Of a stretch of 64,000 nt of DNA, positions 26,610-35,550 are shown in pieces. A program made the translations under genes and the position numbers. Location of the stretch: assembly GCF_900115045.1 (NCBI RefSeq), contig NZ_FOVC01000008.1, forward strand, positions 62,001-126,000, written 5' to 3'. The DNA comes from Izhakiella capsodis. Its GTDB lineage: Bacteria > Pseudomonadota > Gammaproteobacteria > Enterobacterales > Enterobacteriaceae. How positions within the stretch are numbered: position 1 is the first letter of the stretch; every line of letters starts with the position of its first letter. Under the pieces are notes generated by a model. It did not search any database. It saw only the letters and a list, made by a program, of their open reading frames with translations, and had not been told where the DNA came from.

Positions 26610-27617
26610 TCAGGATGAATTGTTCAGATTCTCCACCAAATATCTCTCGCCTATTCTCCAGGGACGAAAAAACTGAGCTGATAACCCGGCGTCAATTAAC
26701 GCCTGACGCAGTGCCAACGGTGGTTCGTCCAATGGCTCGTCCGCCAGTTCAAACACCCCCCAGTGTATCGGTATTGTGAGTGGGCAACCTGCTGCTTTAT
26801 GCAGGTGCACTGATTGTGAAGGATCCATATGTTGTCCCTGCATAAACCATTTAGGGGCATAGGCACCAATCGGCAACGCCAGCAGATTAAATGGGCCGAG
26901 ACGATCTGGGATAGTCAAAAGATTTTCAGAGTAACCAGTGTCACCGCTAAACCAGAAATTAAGCCGGCTGTGTCTAATCACCCAGCCGCACCACAATGAA
27001 CGATTTCGATTCCACAGGGTTCGCATACTCCAGTGGCGAGCAGGTACTGCCTGAAAGGTCATGGAACCCCGCTGTGTGGCCTGCCACCAGTCTAGCTGCG
27101 TGACATGTCTGGCTCCTAGTCGCTTAAACCAGGGTGCCAATCCAAGTGGGACAATGAATTCCACCTGCGGAAAACGACGTAAAATTTGCTTTATCGTCGA
27201 TCGATCAAGATGATCGTAATGGCTATGAGAAATAACAACGTAGCTCAGTGCCGGTAAATCTGCAATTTGCAGAGGGGCAGGCGTCTTACGTTGCGGTCCA
27301 TAAAAGCTCAGCGGAGATACGCGGGGTGAAAGCGCAGGATCGATCAACGTATATTTCCCGTCCAGCCTTAACATGAGTGCGGCGTGTCCTAACCACCAGG
27401 CCGCGTCCTGATCGCCCGTGAGATCAGTTTGCTGGCACCATTGGCTTATAAATGACGGGTAGCCTGCTGCGGGTGGAAGAGGTAACCCGGCCGCTTTACG
27501 CTCCTTCTGCCATTTTTTGAAATCGCGTTTTTGAGGTAGTTCCGGATCGGGGTTTTTAAAGCCTGTCGGTGAATGATGCTCCAGATGCGGATTATACCAG
27601 GGATTTTTCCATGCCAC
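26610..27617 (-). CDS. MBL-fold metallo-hydrolase (NAPE-PLD-like)
   Basis: The 335-residue protein is a metallo-beta-lactamase-fold hydrolase. The metal-binding motif HSHYDHLD is at about residue 130, with further ligands in the segments around ARHWS, WFSGDTGYSE and IPIHWGVFEL. The N-terminal ending in WWLGHAALML and the overall arrangement resemble the N-acylphosphatidylethanolamine phospholipase D/UlaG-like group, so a lipid or phosphodiester substrate is possible but unproven. It has no signal peptide. It precedes nothing obviously linked; yebO lies 27 bases upstream and may be co-transcribed. Confidence 0.85.
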   Translation of the reverse strand: MAWKNPWYNPHLEHHSPTGFKNPDPELPQKRDFKKWQKERKAAGLPLPPAAGYPSFISQWCQQTDLTGDQDAAWWLGHAALMLRLDGKYTLIDPALSPRVSPLSFYGPQRKTPAPLQIADLPALSYVVISHSHYDHLDRSTIKQILRRFPQVEFIVPLGLAPWFKRLGARHVTQLDWWQATQRGSMTFQAVPARHWSMRTLWNRNRSLWCGWVIRHSRLNFWFSGDTGYSENLLTIPDRLGPFNLLALPIGAYAPKWFMQGQHMDPSQSVHLHKAAGCPLTIPIHWGVFELADEPLDEPPLALRQALIDAGLSAQFFRPWRIGERYLVENLNNSS

Positions 27618-27644
27618 TTATTTAGCTCCTGTGTTAACTGGGGC

Positions 27645-27911
27645 TTAACGCTCAGGTATCAGGCGGATAAAATCTTTATTTTCATCTGTTGATTCAACCG
27701 CTTCCTCTTCTAAGACGAGTCTATCTGTAAGACGGCGTAACAATGTATTTTGTTGCTTTTGCTCTTCGAGTAAGGCCTCTAACAGGCGTATTTGTGCGTT
27801 CGCCTTCACACTTGCTCTGTTAACAAAATACCATGCGATTAGCGCAACGATAACCACCGCTAAAGCGATGATTGAAAAAAAACCGGAAGAAACATTCAAA
27901 AATTGATTCAT
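27645..27911 (-). CDS. yebO: YebO family membrane protein
   Basis: This 88-residue protein has one N-terminal membrane helix (about residues 10-31, ending AWYFVNRAS) followed by a charged coiled-coil-like region (EALLEEQKQQNTLLRRL) and the family's ending FIRLIPER. It matches E. coli YebO (95). Function is unknown. In E. coli mgrB lies next to it; no mgrB is visible here. Confidence 0.88.
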   Translation of the reverse strand: MNQFLNVSSGFFSIIALAVVIVALIAWYFVNRASVKANAQIRLLEALLEEQKQQNTLLRRLTDRLVLEEEAVESTDENKDFIRLIPER

Positions 27912-28181
27912 TTATCTTTTCCCGGCATGCAATCAGCACACCAAATTATCAGCACAGGATAGGCTGATTTTCAAATCAGCTTGCGAATTCTACCCTGTTA
28001 CTCCTGCATTTATAAGTCGTCGTAATAATAAAACCCGTATCAGATACCAACAAAAAGCGTCCCTGTACCGTGGATTTCAGTATCCTCTTAACGCTTTCAT
28101 TATGTGTGAAAGCCATCCTGCAGTTGTTGATTCTAACCGCGTAATATATGCGGCCTGCGTGTTCTTCAACAAGGAGAAAAT

Positions 28182-28418
28182 ATGTAACTTATCGTAGGCA
28201 TCCTTGCGATGCTGATTCTTATCTGGCTGGCGATGCCAGTAACGGGCTAGGGTGTACTACCGAGCGGCAGTAAAAACGTCGCCGGTCTTGAATTCAAATG
28301 TCAGTATCTGACAGCCCGCAGTGTGGTTGCTTCACAATATTTGCATAACGACAGTGCTGCAGTCGGTGTGTCTGAGTGTCCGTTATTGAAAAGAAGTAAT
28401 GAGGTGATGGATGATTAA
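28182..28418 (+). pseudogene. yobH: YobH family protein with two internal stops
   Basis: A 78-codon frame from ATG 28182 (AAGGAG ribosome site) to TAA 28416-28418 aligns end to end with E. coli YobH (79 residues). The second codon is TAA (28185-28187) and codon 24 is TAG, where the family has Tyr in GYGVL. The remaining sequence (LIVGILAMLILIWLAMPVTG, CQYLTARSVVASQYLH, CPLLKRSNEVMDD) is well preserved, so the damage is recent. YobH is a small exported or membrane protein of unknown function; its place next to kdgR is as in E. coli. Confidence 0.88.
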
Positions 28419-28454
28419 TGTACACGCAGCGGGCTGTTTTCAGCTTCCCAATTT

Positions 28455-29246
28455 TTACCAAGGATAATCAGGATAACCCATCTGTGCAGATATCTTACGA
28501 CCCGCAATATGCAACATTGTTACATAATCAGATCTTTGCTCTTCATTAAAACGCAGCGTAGGAAAAGAGAGACTCAGACCGGCGATCACCCTACCAAAAC
28601 GGTCATATATCGGCACGGCCAGACAGCGGATACCCACTTCCTGCTCTTCGTTGTCTTCGCCATATCCCTGCCCTCGCATCCTATTCAGCACCACCTGTAA
28701 CGCGGTAGTGTCGGTCAACGTGTGCTCTGTCGTGCGAACAAAATTCAATCCGGCAAGAATAGTGGTAATTTCAGTTTGTGAACGCCATGCCAACAGCACT
28801 TTGCCAATGGCGGTGCTGTACAACGGATTCCGTCGCCCGATACGTGAATACATACGCAGATTATAAAGAGAATCTATTTTATGAATATAGACGATGCTAT
28901 CTTCATCCAGCGCACCGAGATGAACCGTTTCACGAGTCTGACGTGATAAATTGCGCATTTCCTGGTCTGCCACGCGGATTAAGTCAAGGTTTTGCAGCGA
29001 TTTAGCGCCCAGTTCAAACAGTTTGAGCGTCAGCGCATACTTTTCACTTTCTCCTTCCTGTGAAACATATCCCAGCGACTTCATTGTTTGCAAAAAACGA
29101 TAAACCGTGCTTTTAGACATCATCAGGCGCTGCGCCAGCTCAGTAATGCCTATTTCCCGTTCGTCACCCAGCGCCTGAAGTATGCCGAACACCTTGCGTA
29201 CTGACGAAACGGGATCCGGCTGTTTATTATTTTCCAGCGCAGACAT
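28455..29246 (-). CDS. kdgR: IclR-family regulator KdgR
   Basis: KdgR represses genes for pectin/hexuronate breakdown and the 2-keto-3-deoxygluconate pathway, and is released by KDG. The ATG at 29246 with an AGGAG ribosome site gives 263 residues, the E. coli length. The N-terminal winged helix-turn-helix (about residues 15-75, GITELAQRLMMSKSTVYRFL) is followed by the IclR effector domain (about 85-260). It keeps its usual position divergent from the yebQ-type transporter gene. eda, a KDPG aldolase gene often in its regulon, is also in the window. Confidence 0.96.
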   Translation of the reverse strand: MSALENNKQPDPVSSVRKVFGILQALGDEREIGITELAQRLMMSKSTVYRFLQTMKSLGYVSQEGESEKYALTLKLFELGAKSLQNLDLIRVADQEMRNLSRQTRETVHLGALDEDSIVYIHKIDSLYNLRMYSRIGRRNPLYSTAIGKVLLAWRSQTEITTILAGLNFVRTTEHTLTDTTALQVVLNRMRGQGYGEDNEEQEVGIRCLAVPIYDRFGRVIAGLSLSFPTLRFNEEQRSDYVTMLHIAGRKISAQMGYPDYPW

Positions 29247-29436
29247 AAGCACTCCTGAATTCAGTGTTGGTTTTTTAATTACGTGAAACGCTTTTTAGTA
29301 TACTGGGAGCATTGATTCACAGCAATTGTACGCCTGACGAGTCGGTGCAATTATCCGATATTTGTTATACGGGCAGATAGATTTGTGACGCCATAATGAT
29401 TAGCATGTTAATTATCCATCTTAATCATCTGCTGAT

Positions 29437-30819
29437 ATGCCTGATATGCAAATTACCACGCCCCCAGACGGGCTTCCGCTGCCGCAGCGCTACGGTGCAA
29501 TCGCCACCATTGCGCTTGGAATCACCATGGCGGTTCTGGACAGCGCGATTGCGAATGTTGCTCTGCCAACCATCTCGCGTGAATTTCAGGCCAGCCCCGC
29601 CGAGTCAATCTGGATCGTGAATGCGTATCAGCTGGCTATTGTCGTTTCATTACTGACACTCTCTTTTCTGGGCGACATCCTGGGGTACAGACGTATCTAC
29701 CAATGGGGGTTAGTGCTGTTCACCTGCACTTCTCTGGGCTGCGCTTTATCGTCCTCACTTGACGTGCTAACGATGGCGCGCGTTGTGCAAGGCTTAGGTG
29801 GTGCTATGCTGATGAGCGTAAATACGGCTTTAATCCGTATTATTTATCCTAAGCGCTTCCTTGGCCGTGGCATGGCGATCAACTCACTGGTGGTCGCGGT
29901 CGCTACTGCAGCAGGTCCAACGGTAGCCGCCACTATTTTGTCAATTGCCAGCTGGAAATGGCTATTTCTGATTAATGTCCCATTCGGCATTATTGCACTC
30001 TGGCTGGCGCTGCTTTTTCTGCCCGATAACCAACAAAAAAACAGCCAGCAACATTTCGATGTTATCAGCGCGATAATGAATGCACTTAGCTTTGGTCTGA
30101 TGCTCTCGGCGCTGAGCGGTTATGCCCAGGGCGTAGCGATGAAATGGGTGTTGCTCCAGCTAGCCCTGCTGTTGATTATCGGTACTTTGTTTATTCGCCG
30201 CCAGCTTCGGATGCCGGTACCACTGTTTCCCGTAGATTTGCTGCGGATTCCACTTTTTTCTCTTTCGATGTGTACCTCCGTGTGCTCCTTTTGCGCACAA
30301 ATGCTGGCGATGGTTTCACTGCCGTTCTTTCTACAGAATTCGCTGGGGCGCGATGAGGTCGCCACCGGCCTGCTGTTAACACCATGGCCGCTTGCAACTA
30401 TGGTACTGGCACCCATTGCCGGAAGGCTCATCGGGCGTTTTCATAGTGGCCTGCTCGGCGGTATTGGCCTGACAGTATTTGCTGCTGGTTTATTCACCCT
30501 TGCACTGCTTCCAGCCAAACCTGTCGATTGGGACATTATCTGGCGAATGATGCTGTGTGGTGCCGGTTTTGGCCTGTTCCAGTCACCGAATAATCACGCT
30601 ATTGTTAGTTCAGCGCCCCAGAATCGCAGTGGAGGGGCTAGCGGCATGTTGGGAACTGCCCGGTTGGTTGGGCAAACCACGGGCGCGGCACTCGTGGCCC
30701 TGATGTTTAACGTGTGTGGTGAGAATGGGACGCATGCAGCGTTGCTGCTGGCCAGTGCGTTCTCAACTGCCGCAGCCATCATTAGTCTGATGCGTATTAA
30801 GCAACCAGTGAACCCCTGA
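29437..30819 (+). CDS. yebQ: MFS transporter YebQ (14-TM DHA2 type)
   Basis: This 460-residue major facilitator superfamily protein has about 14 hydrophobic segments. Motif C-like and family sequences are clear: MAVLDSAIANVALPTISREF near helix 1, SFLGDILGYRRIYQ (motif A) after helix 2, and SPNNHAIVSSAPQNRSGGASG near the C-terminus. It is orthologous to E. coli YebQ (457), a drug:H+ antiporter-like protein without a defined substrate. It is divergent from kdgR, which may regulate it (inference). Confidence 0.93.
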   Translation: MPDMQITTPPDGLPLPQRYGAIATIALGITMAVLDSAIANVALPTISREFQASPAESIWIVNAYQLAIVVSLLTLSFLGDILGYRRIYQWGLVLFTCTSLGCALSSSLDVLTMARVVQGLGGAMLMSVNTALIRIIYPKRFLGRGMAINSLVVAVATAAGPTVAATILSIASWKWLFLINVPFGIIALWLALLFLPDNQQKNSQQHFDVISAIMNALSFGLMLSALSGYAQGVAMKWVLLQLALLLIIGTLFIRRQLRMPVPLFPVDLLRIPLFSLSMCTSVCSFCAQMLAMVSLPFFLQNSLGRDEVATGLLLTPWPLATMVLAPIAGRLIGRFHSGLLGGIGLTVFAAGLFTLALLPAKPVDWDIIWRMMLCGAGFGLFQSPNNHAIVSSAPQNRSGGASGMLGTARLVGQTTGAALVALMFNVCGENGTHAALLLASAFSTAAAIISLMRIKQPVNP

Positions 30820-30829
30820 ACCGTCCGGC

Positions 30830-30858
30830 AAAAAAAACCGGATGCTTTCGCATCCGGC
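30830..30858 (-). terminator. htpX terminator
   Basis: On the minus strand CCGGATGC-GAAA-GCATCCGG is followed by eight T residues, directly after the htpX stop. On the plus strand it could also end yebQ, but lacks the T-run in that direction. Confidence 0.88.
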
Positions 30859-30876
30859 TCATGACTCATCTCGCAT

Positions 30877-31758
30877 TTACTTCAGATAAGCGCCGCTACG
30901 CAGCGCTTCTATACGCTTATCCAGCGGTGGGTGCGACATAAACATCTCGCTGAAGGTTTTTGATTTACCGTTAATACAGAAAGCCATCATGCTATTACTT
31001 TCCTGAGGCTCGTAGCTGGTTTTCAGACGTTGAAGCGCTGCAATCATCTTTTCTCGCCCTACCAACTTCGCTGAACCTGCATCTGCATGAAACTCACGAT
31101 GGCGCGAAAACCACATGGTAATAATGCTGGCGATGATACCAAAAACAATTTCAAGCACCATAGAGACCACAAAGTAAACCAACGGATTACCGCTGTTATT
31201 TTCTTCATTATCACGGTTACCTGAGACGAAGCTCGCTACAACCTGAGCAACAATGCGCGACAAGAAGATAACGAACGTGTTAACTACGCCTTGGATCAAG
31301 GTCATCGTTACCATGTCTCCATTAGCTATATGGCTAACTTCATGAGCCAGTACAGCCTCTGCTTCTTCGCGACTCATGTTCTGCAGCAGACCCGTTGACA
31401 CGGCGACCAGCGAGGCATTACGGCGAGCACCGGTCGCGAACGCATTGATATCAGGCGCATGATAGATAGCAACCTGCGGCATACCAATCCGGGCTTGTTG
31501 CGCCTGACGAGAGATGGTTTCCATTAGCCAGCGCTCGGTTTCATTACGCGGCTGTTCAATAACTTCACCGCCAACTGAGCGCAGCGCCATCCACTTTGAC
31601 ATCAGCAGTGAGACGAACGCACCGCCAAAGCCAAACAGACCCGCCATAATCATCAGAGCCGGAATACTGCTTCGCTGGATCCCTGTCAGGCTAAGAATCA
31701 GCCCGAAGACCACCATGACACCCAAGTTGGTCAGCAGGAAAAGAGCAATACGCATCAT
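30877..31758 (-). CDS. htpX: Membrane metalloprotease HtpX
   Basis: HtpX is an inner-membrane zinc metalloprotease that degrades misfolded membrane proteins together with FtsH and belongs to the Cpx regulon in E. coli. The 293-residue protein has two N-terminal helices (about 4-24, 33-55), the zinc motif HEVSH at about residue 140, two more hydrophobic segments, and a downstream Glu in SRHREFHADAGSA. Length and order (htpX next to prc) match E. coli. Confidence 0.97.
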   Translation of the reverse strand: MMRIALFLLTNLGVMVVFGLILSLTGIQRSSIPALMIMAGLFGFGGAFVSLLMSKWMALRSVGGEVIEQPRNETERWLMETISRQAQQARIGMPQVAIYHAPDINAFATGARRNASLVAVSTGLLQNMSREEAEAVLAHEVSHIANGDMVTMTLIQGVVNTFVIFLSRIVAQVVASFVSGNRDNEENNSGNPLVYFVVSMVLEIVFGIIASIITMWFSRHREFHADAGSAKLVGREKMIAALQRLKTSYEPQESNSMMAFCINGKSKTFSEMFMSHPPLDKRIEALRSGAYLK

Positions 31759-32000
31759 AGATTAGTTTTCCTTAGTTAAAAATGTCTTGTTACGAGTTAC
31801 ATCCTATGGACTGCGTGGCACAATTCAAGCAACCTTAACCATTAAAGGTTTATAACGACATAACTTTACATTTTGTAGCATTCATCCGATCGTAGGACGC
31901 ATTAACGGCCCCACAAACTCTGCACTGGTATGGAAAGTCGAGATCGAGTGGCGTCGACGAAGGCGTAATCCCCACTCTCTTTGCCGGGCGAGGGAACTGC

Positions 32001-32026
32001 AAAAAAAAGGGCAGCTAAGCTGCCCC
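32001..32026 (-). terminator. prc terminator
   Basis: On the minus strand GGGGCAGC and GCTGCCC form a stem followed by eight T residues, 5 bases after the prc stop. Confidence 0.88.
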
Positions 32027-32031
32027 GTGAA

Positions 32032-34083
32032 CTATTTAGAACTTACTGGCGTATCCGGCTTTCTGCTGGCCTCAAGCTGCGCCAGGTCATTGGCTATGTG
32101 TACCGTTTCATCCAGATAGGGATCGGGCCCTTTATAATCTTTCGGCAGATCTTCCAGACTTTTTAGCGGCTTTTTACCTTCCTCCTCAAAGCGCGCATTT
32201 ATCCGTTCCAGACGCAACGCATCCTCTTCCTTATCCTCTTTTTCACGCTGCGCGAGGTTCAGAGAAATAGGGTTGCGCTTTTCTTTCATAGCATTAAAGC
32301 GAGCAATGTCTTTTATGATATCCTGGAATTCACGATCTTTATCGATACGCTCATCATGCATCTTTTTCAGCGCAGGCACATAAGTCTTGATATCACCTAA
32401 TTGAGCATACGTCGCCGGATTAATACTGTCCCAGGGCAATGCGTTATCTTCAAACTTTTCGCCGGTATCTGCCGCTTCAACACCTGTCGGCATAATCAGG
32501 TCAGGCGTAACACCTTTAAGCTGGGTACTCCCACCGGTAATACGATAAAACTTCTGAATAGTATAAGTAAGGGTACCCAACGACGGCCACTCAGGACGCA
32601 GCATCTGATCATAGATGCGGTTTAGCGAACGGTACTGCTGCACAGTTCCCTTACCAAACGTCGGTTCGCCAACAATCAACGCACGCCCGTAGTCCTGCAT
32701 AGCGGCAGCAAAAATTTCTGATGCTGAGGCGCTGAAGCGATCGACTAAAACCACCAGCGGACCTTTGTAGTAAACGATGCTATCGTCATCGCTGTCTTCA
32801 CGCACCTTACCGTTGTTGTCTTTTACCTGCACGATCGGGCCGCTTGGAATAAACAGTCCGGAAAGCGACACTGCCTCGCTAAGCGCGCCCCCCCCGTTAG
32901 TACGCAAGTCAATAACAATACTATCAACTTTCTGTTTTTCCAGCTTTTGCAACTGGGTTTTGACATCGTCCGTCAGCCCAACGTAAAAACCAGGAATATC
33001 CAGTATCCCGACCTTTTCCTTGCCAACGTTTTTCACTGACATTTTCACTGCGCGGTCCTCGAGACGGATCTTTTCACGCGTCAGAGTCACCGTGCGGGGT
33101 TTCGTTCCCTTACCAACAGGCAATATTTCGAGACGAACCTTACTGCCCTTCGGCCCTTTGATCAGTGCTACGACGTCATCGAGACGCCAGCCAATGATGT
33201 CTACCATCGGCTTACCGGATTGCCCAACTCCAACAATGCGATCGCCCACATTCAGTAATTTACTCCGTGCTGCCGGACCGCCGGCAACCATAGAGTTAAC
33301 CACCGTATAATCATCATCCATTTGCAACACGGCACCGATACCCTCAAGCGAGAGGCTCATCTCGGTATTAAATTGCTCGGTATTGCGTGGGGACAGATAG
33401 TTGGTGTGCGGATCAATTTCATGAGCAAAGCTATTCATTGCCAACTGAAATACATCTTCGCTGTTGCTCTGAGTCAGACGACGAATGGCAAACTGGTAGC
33501 GTTTCGTCAGAATCTCACGAATTTCTTTTTCGTCTTTACCGGCCAACTTCAAGTTAAGCTCATCGTATTTAACTTTAGCGTCCCACAATGAATTAAGCTC
33601 TGCTATCGATTTCGGCCACGGTGCCTTACTGCGATCGATATCAATGGTATCGTTGCCGTTAAAGTTCATTGGTCGCTTCAGCACGCTGAGCGCATATTCG
33701 TAACGCTCAAAGCGACGCCGCTGCGCCAGATTATATAAGTCGTAGAATACTGTCAGCTGGCCGCTGCGAAGCTCATCGCCAAGCGTACTTTTTTTATCAG
33801 CATAGCTTGCAACATCAGAGGCCAACAGTACATTGTGGCTGTAATCCAGCATATTGAGGTAGCGGTCAAAAATTTTCGCTGAAAAGGCCTTGTCCAGATC
33901 AAACTTACGGTAGTGAGACTGAGTCAGACGCGATGTAACGCGTTCGCTCACTGTCGCGTCCTGAGGCTCCTGCTTGAGGATAGGGATCTGGTTTTCATTG
34001 GTTATTGCCGCGCTATCTTTGGCCATAACAGGGCCAGATATAAGCAGGCCGGTGAGAATAATTATTTTAAACGTAGTGTTCAT
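32032..34083 (-). CDS. prc: Tail-specific protease Prc
   Basis: Prc (Tsp) is a periplasmic C-terminal-processing serine protease that matures FtsI and degrades MepS. The 683-residue precursor (682 in E. coli) has a signal peptide of about 21 residues ending VMA. A PDZ domain lies at about 235-325, and the catalytic region has VLVDRFSASASEIFAAAM with the nucleophilic Ser and IVGEPTFGKGTVQ with the Lys. A long helical C-terminal domain follows. proQ lies 20 bases upstream, so proQ-prc form a transcription unit as in E. coli. Confidence 0.97.
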   Translation of the reverse strand: MNTTFKIIILTGLLISGPVMAKDSAAITNENQIPILKQEPQDATVSERVTSRLTQSHYRKFDLDKAFSAKIFDRYLNMLDYSHNVLLASDVASYADKKSTLGDELRSGQLTVFYDLYNLAQRRRFERYEYALSVLKRPMNFNGNDTIDIDRSKAPWPKSIAELNSLWDAKVKYDELNLKLAGKDEKEIREILTKRYQFAIRRLTQSNSEDVFQLAMNSFAHEIDPHTNYLSPRNTEQFNTEMSLSLEGIGAVLQMDDDYTVVNSMVAGGPAARSKLLNVGDRIVGVGQSGKPMVDIIGWRLDDVVALIKGPKGSKVRLEILPVGKGTKPRTVTLTREKIRLEDRAVKMSVKNVGKEKVGILDIPGFYVGLTDDVKTQLQKLEKQKVDSIVIDLRTNGGGALSEAVSLSGLFIPSGPIVQVKDNNGKVREDSDDDSIVYYKGPLVVLVDRFSASASEIFAAAMQDYGRALIVGEPTFGKGTVQQYRSLNRIYDQMLRPEWPSLGTLTYTIQKFYRITGGSTQLKGVTPDLIMPTGVEAADTGEKFEDNALPWDSINPATYAQLGDIKTYVPALKKMHDERIDKDREFQDIIKDIARFNAMKEKRNPISLNLAQREKEDKEEDALRLERINARFEEEGKKPLKSLEDLPKDYKGPDPYLDETVHIANDLAQLEASRKPDTPVSSK

Positions 34084-34103
34084 GCCCCTAATCGGCCTCC
34101 GTT

Positions 34104-34793
34104 TCAGAACTGCAAATGTTCTGCGCGTACAATCATTGCCAGGCCGGAAGCCAGCTCTACCCGAACGCCATCTTTTGTAATTTCAAGAATCGTGGCATCC
34201 ATTGCACTCTTACCTGCTTTAACCTTAATATTCTGACCAACTGACAGCGAGGCGGTATCGGTAACAAGTTTGCGGGGTTCAGCTTCCTCAACGGGCTTGC
34301 GCTTTGCAGTAGCCGGTTGAGGCGGTCTGCTAATGTTACGCGGCTTACGTCCTTCATCTCCCACAACAGCAGCTTTACGAACTACAGGCTTTGCCGAACG
34401 ACGCACGCCTACGTCCTCACCTGCTTCTCGCTTCTTAGCCAGCTGCTTTTCACGCTGCGCCTGAACACGAGCTTTGGCTTCTTCTAACTGCTTACGGGCA
34501 TGCTCAACGTGCTGCTCATCGAGTTCCCCACAGGGATTACCATCTAAGTCCACACGAATGGCACCGGCTTTAACACCATACAAATAGCGCCAGCTGGAAG
34601 TATAGAGACGCAGAGCGGAACGCAACTGCGTTTTACTCAGACTCATTTCCCCCTGCACACGATTAACGAGATCCTGAAAGATGCCGATTTTAAGAGGACG
34701 TGCTTCACCTTCGGCGCTGAAACATTGCGGGAAACGCTCGGCCAGCCAGGCGATGACTTCTTTACTGTTGTTCAACTTGGGTTGATTTTCCAT
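34104..34793 (-). CDS. proQ: RNA chaperone ProQ
   Basis: ProQ is a global RNA-binding protein for structured sRNAs and mRNA 3' ends. The 229-residue product has the N-terminal FinO-like domain (about residues 1-120, with SWRYLYGVKAGAIRVDL), a basic flexible linker (about 125-180) and a C-terminal Tudor-like domain (about 180-229, ending VRAEHLQF). It is upstream of prc in the usual proQ-prc pair. Length is close to E. coli (232). Confidence 0.96.
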   Translation of the reverse strand: MENQPKLNNSKEVIAWLAERFPQCFSAEGEARPLKIGIFQDLVNRVQGEMSLSKTQLRSALRLYTSSWRYLYGVKAGAIRVDLDGNPCGELDEQHVEHARKQLEEAKARVQAQREKQLAKKREAGEDVGVRRSAKPVVRKAAVVGDEGRKPRNISRPPQPATAKRKPVEEAEPRKLVTDTASLSVGQNIKVKAGKSAMDATILEITKDGVRVELASGLAMIVRAEHLQF

Positions 34794-34889
34794 GAAATTT
34801 CCTGATTACAACGGGTTTGCCAACCAGCGCAGGCATGAACAGGCGACATTATAATGACCGTGACGCCAATTGCTACGTGATCGCGCGTT

Positions 34890-35390
34890 TTAGCGACGAT
34901 TGATCTGCAAAAATTGATACAGGTCGGTTGCAGCTAACGCCTCACTCAGCCATTCACTGAGTATTTTGAGCCCCGCCTCGTCTCCGTCATCAAACCGGTT
35001 ATAAGCAATGCTGTCGATGTCCAGGATACCAACAACTTCATTATTTAGCGTCAGGGGTAATACAATTTCCGCATTGCTCGCAGCATCGCAGGCAATATGC
35101 CCGACAAAGGTATGGACGTCGCCGACGCGCTGGATAGTTTTTTCCGTTATCGCAGCGCCGCATACGCCGCGATCAATCGGAATACGCACGCAGGCTAACT
35201 TGCCCTGGAACGGCCCTAACACAAGAGTATCCTTTTCACTTAGCAGGTAAAAACCCGCCCAATTTACCTGTTCCAGACGCTCATAAAGCAGCGCACTGCA
35301 ATTGCTCATCAGAGCCAGAAAGCTCGTCTCACCATCTACTAAAGCGCGTAAGTCACGATTCAATTCACGATAAAATTCTTGTTTATTCAT
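34890..35390 (-). CDS. msrC: Free methionine-(R)-sulfoxide reductase MsrC
   Basis: MsrC is a GAF-domain enzyme that reduces free L-methionine-(R)-sulfoxide. The 166 residues contain the three functional cysteines at 67, 77 and 101. Their 10- and 24-residue spacings equal those of the known fRMsr cysteines, in contexts LACVRIPIDRGVC and GHIACDAASN. It is orthologous to E. coli YebR/MsrC (165) and divergent from letA, as there. Confidence 0.95.
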   Translation of the reverse strand: MNKQEFYRELNRDLRALVDGETSFLALMSNCSALLYERLEQVNWAGFYLLSEKDTLVLGPFQGKLACVRIPIDRGVCGAAITEKTIQRVGDVHTFVGHIACDAASNAEIVLPLTLNNEVVGILDIDSIAYNRFDDGDEAGLKILSEWLSEALAATDLYQFLQINRR

Positions 35391-35550
35391 TAGCTACCAC
35401 TGTTTAACTGATAAATAAATACGCCTCAAATACGCAAAGCTGATAAATAAGCATTAATTGTTCATTTCGACAAGGTGAAACATTCCTTTAGTTAATATAC
35501 CCTTAATCTTGCGGTTTCGGGTGACATAGATTGATCGCTTATTTTAGTGC

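Noticed and set aside
26430..26618. 62-codon plus-strand frame upstream of the MBL-fold gene
   Set aside because: No ribosome site and no similarity; composition reflects AT-rich non-coding sequence.
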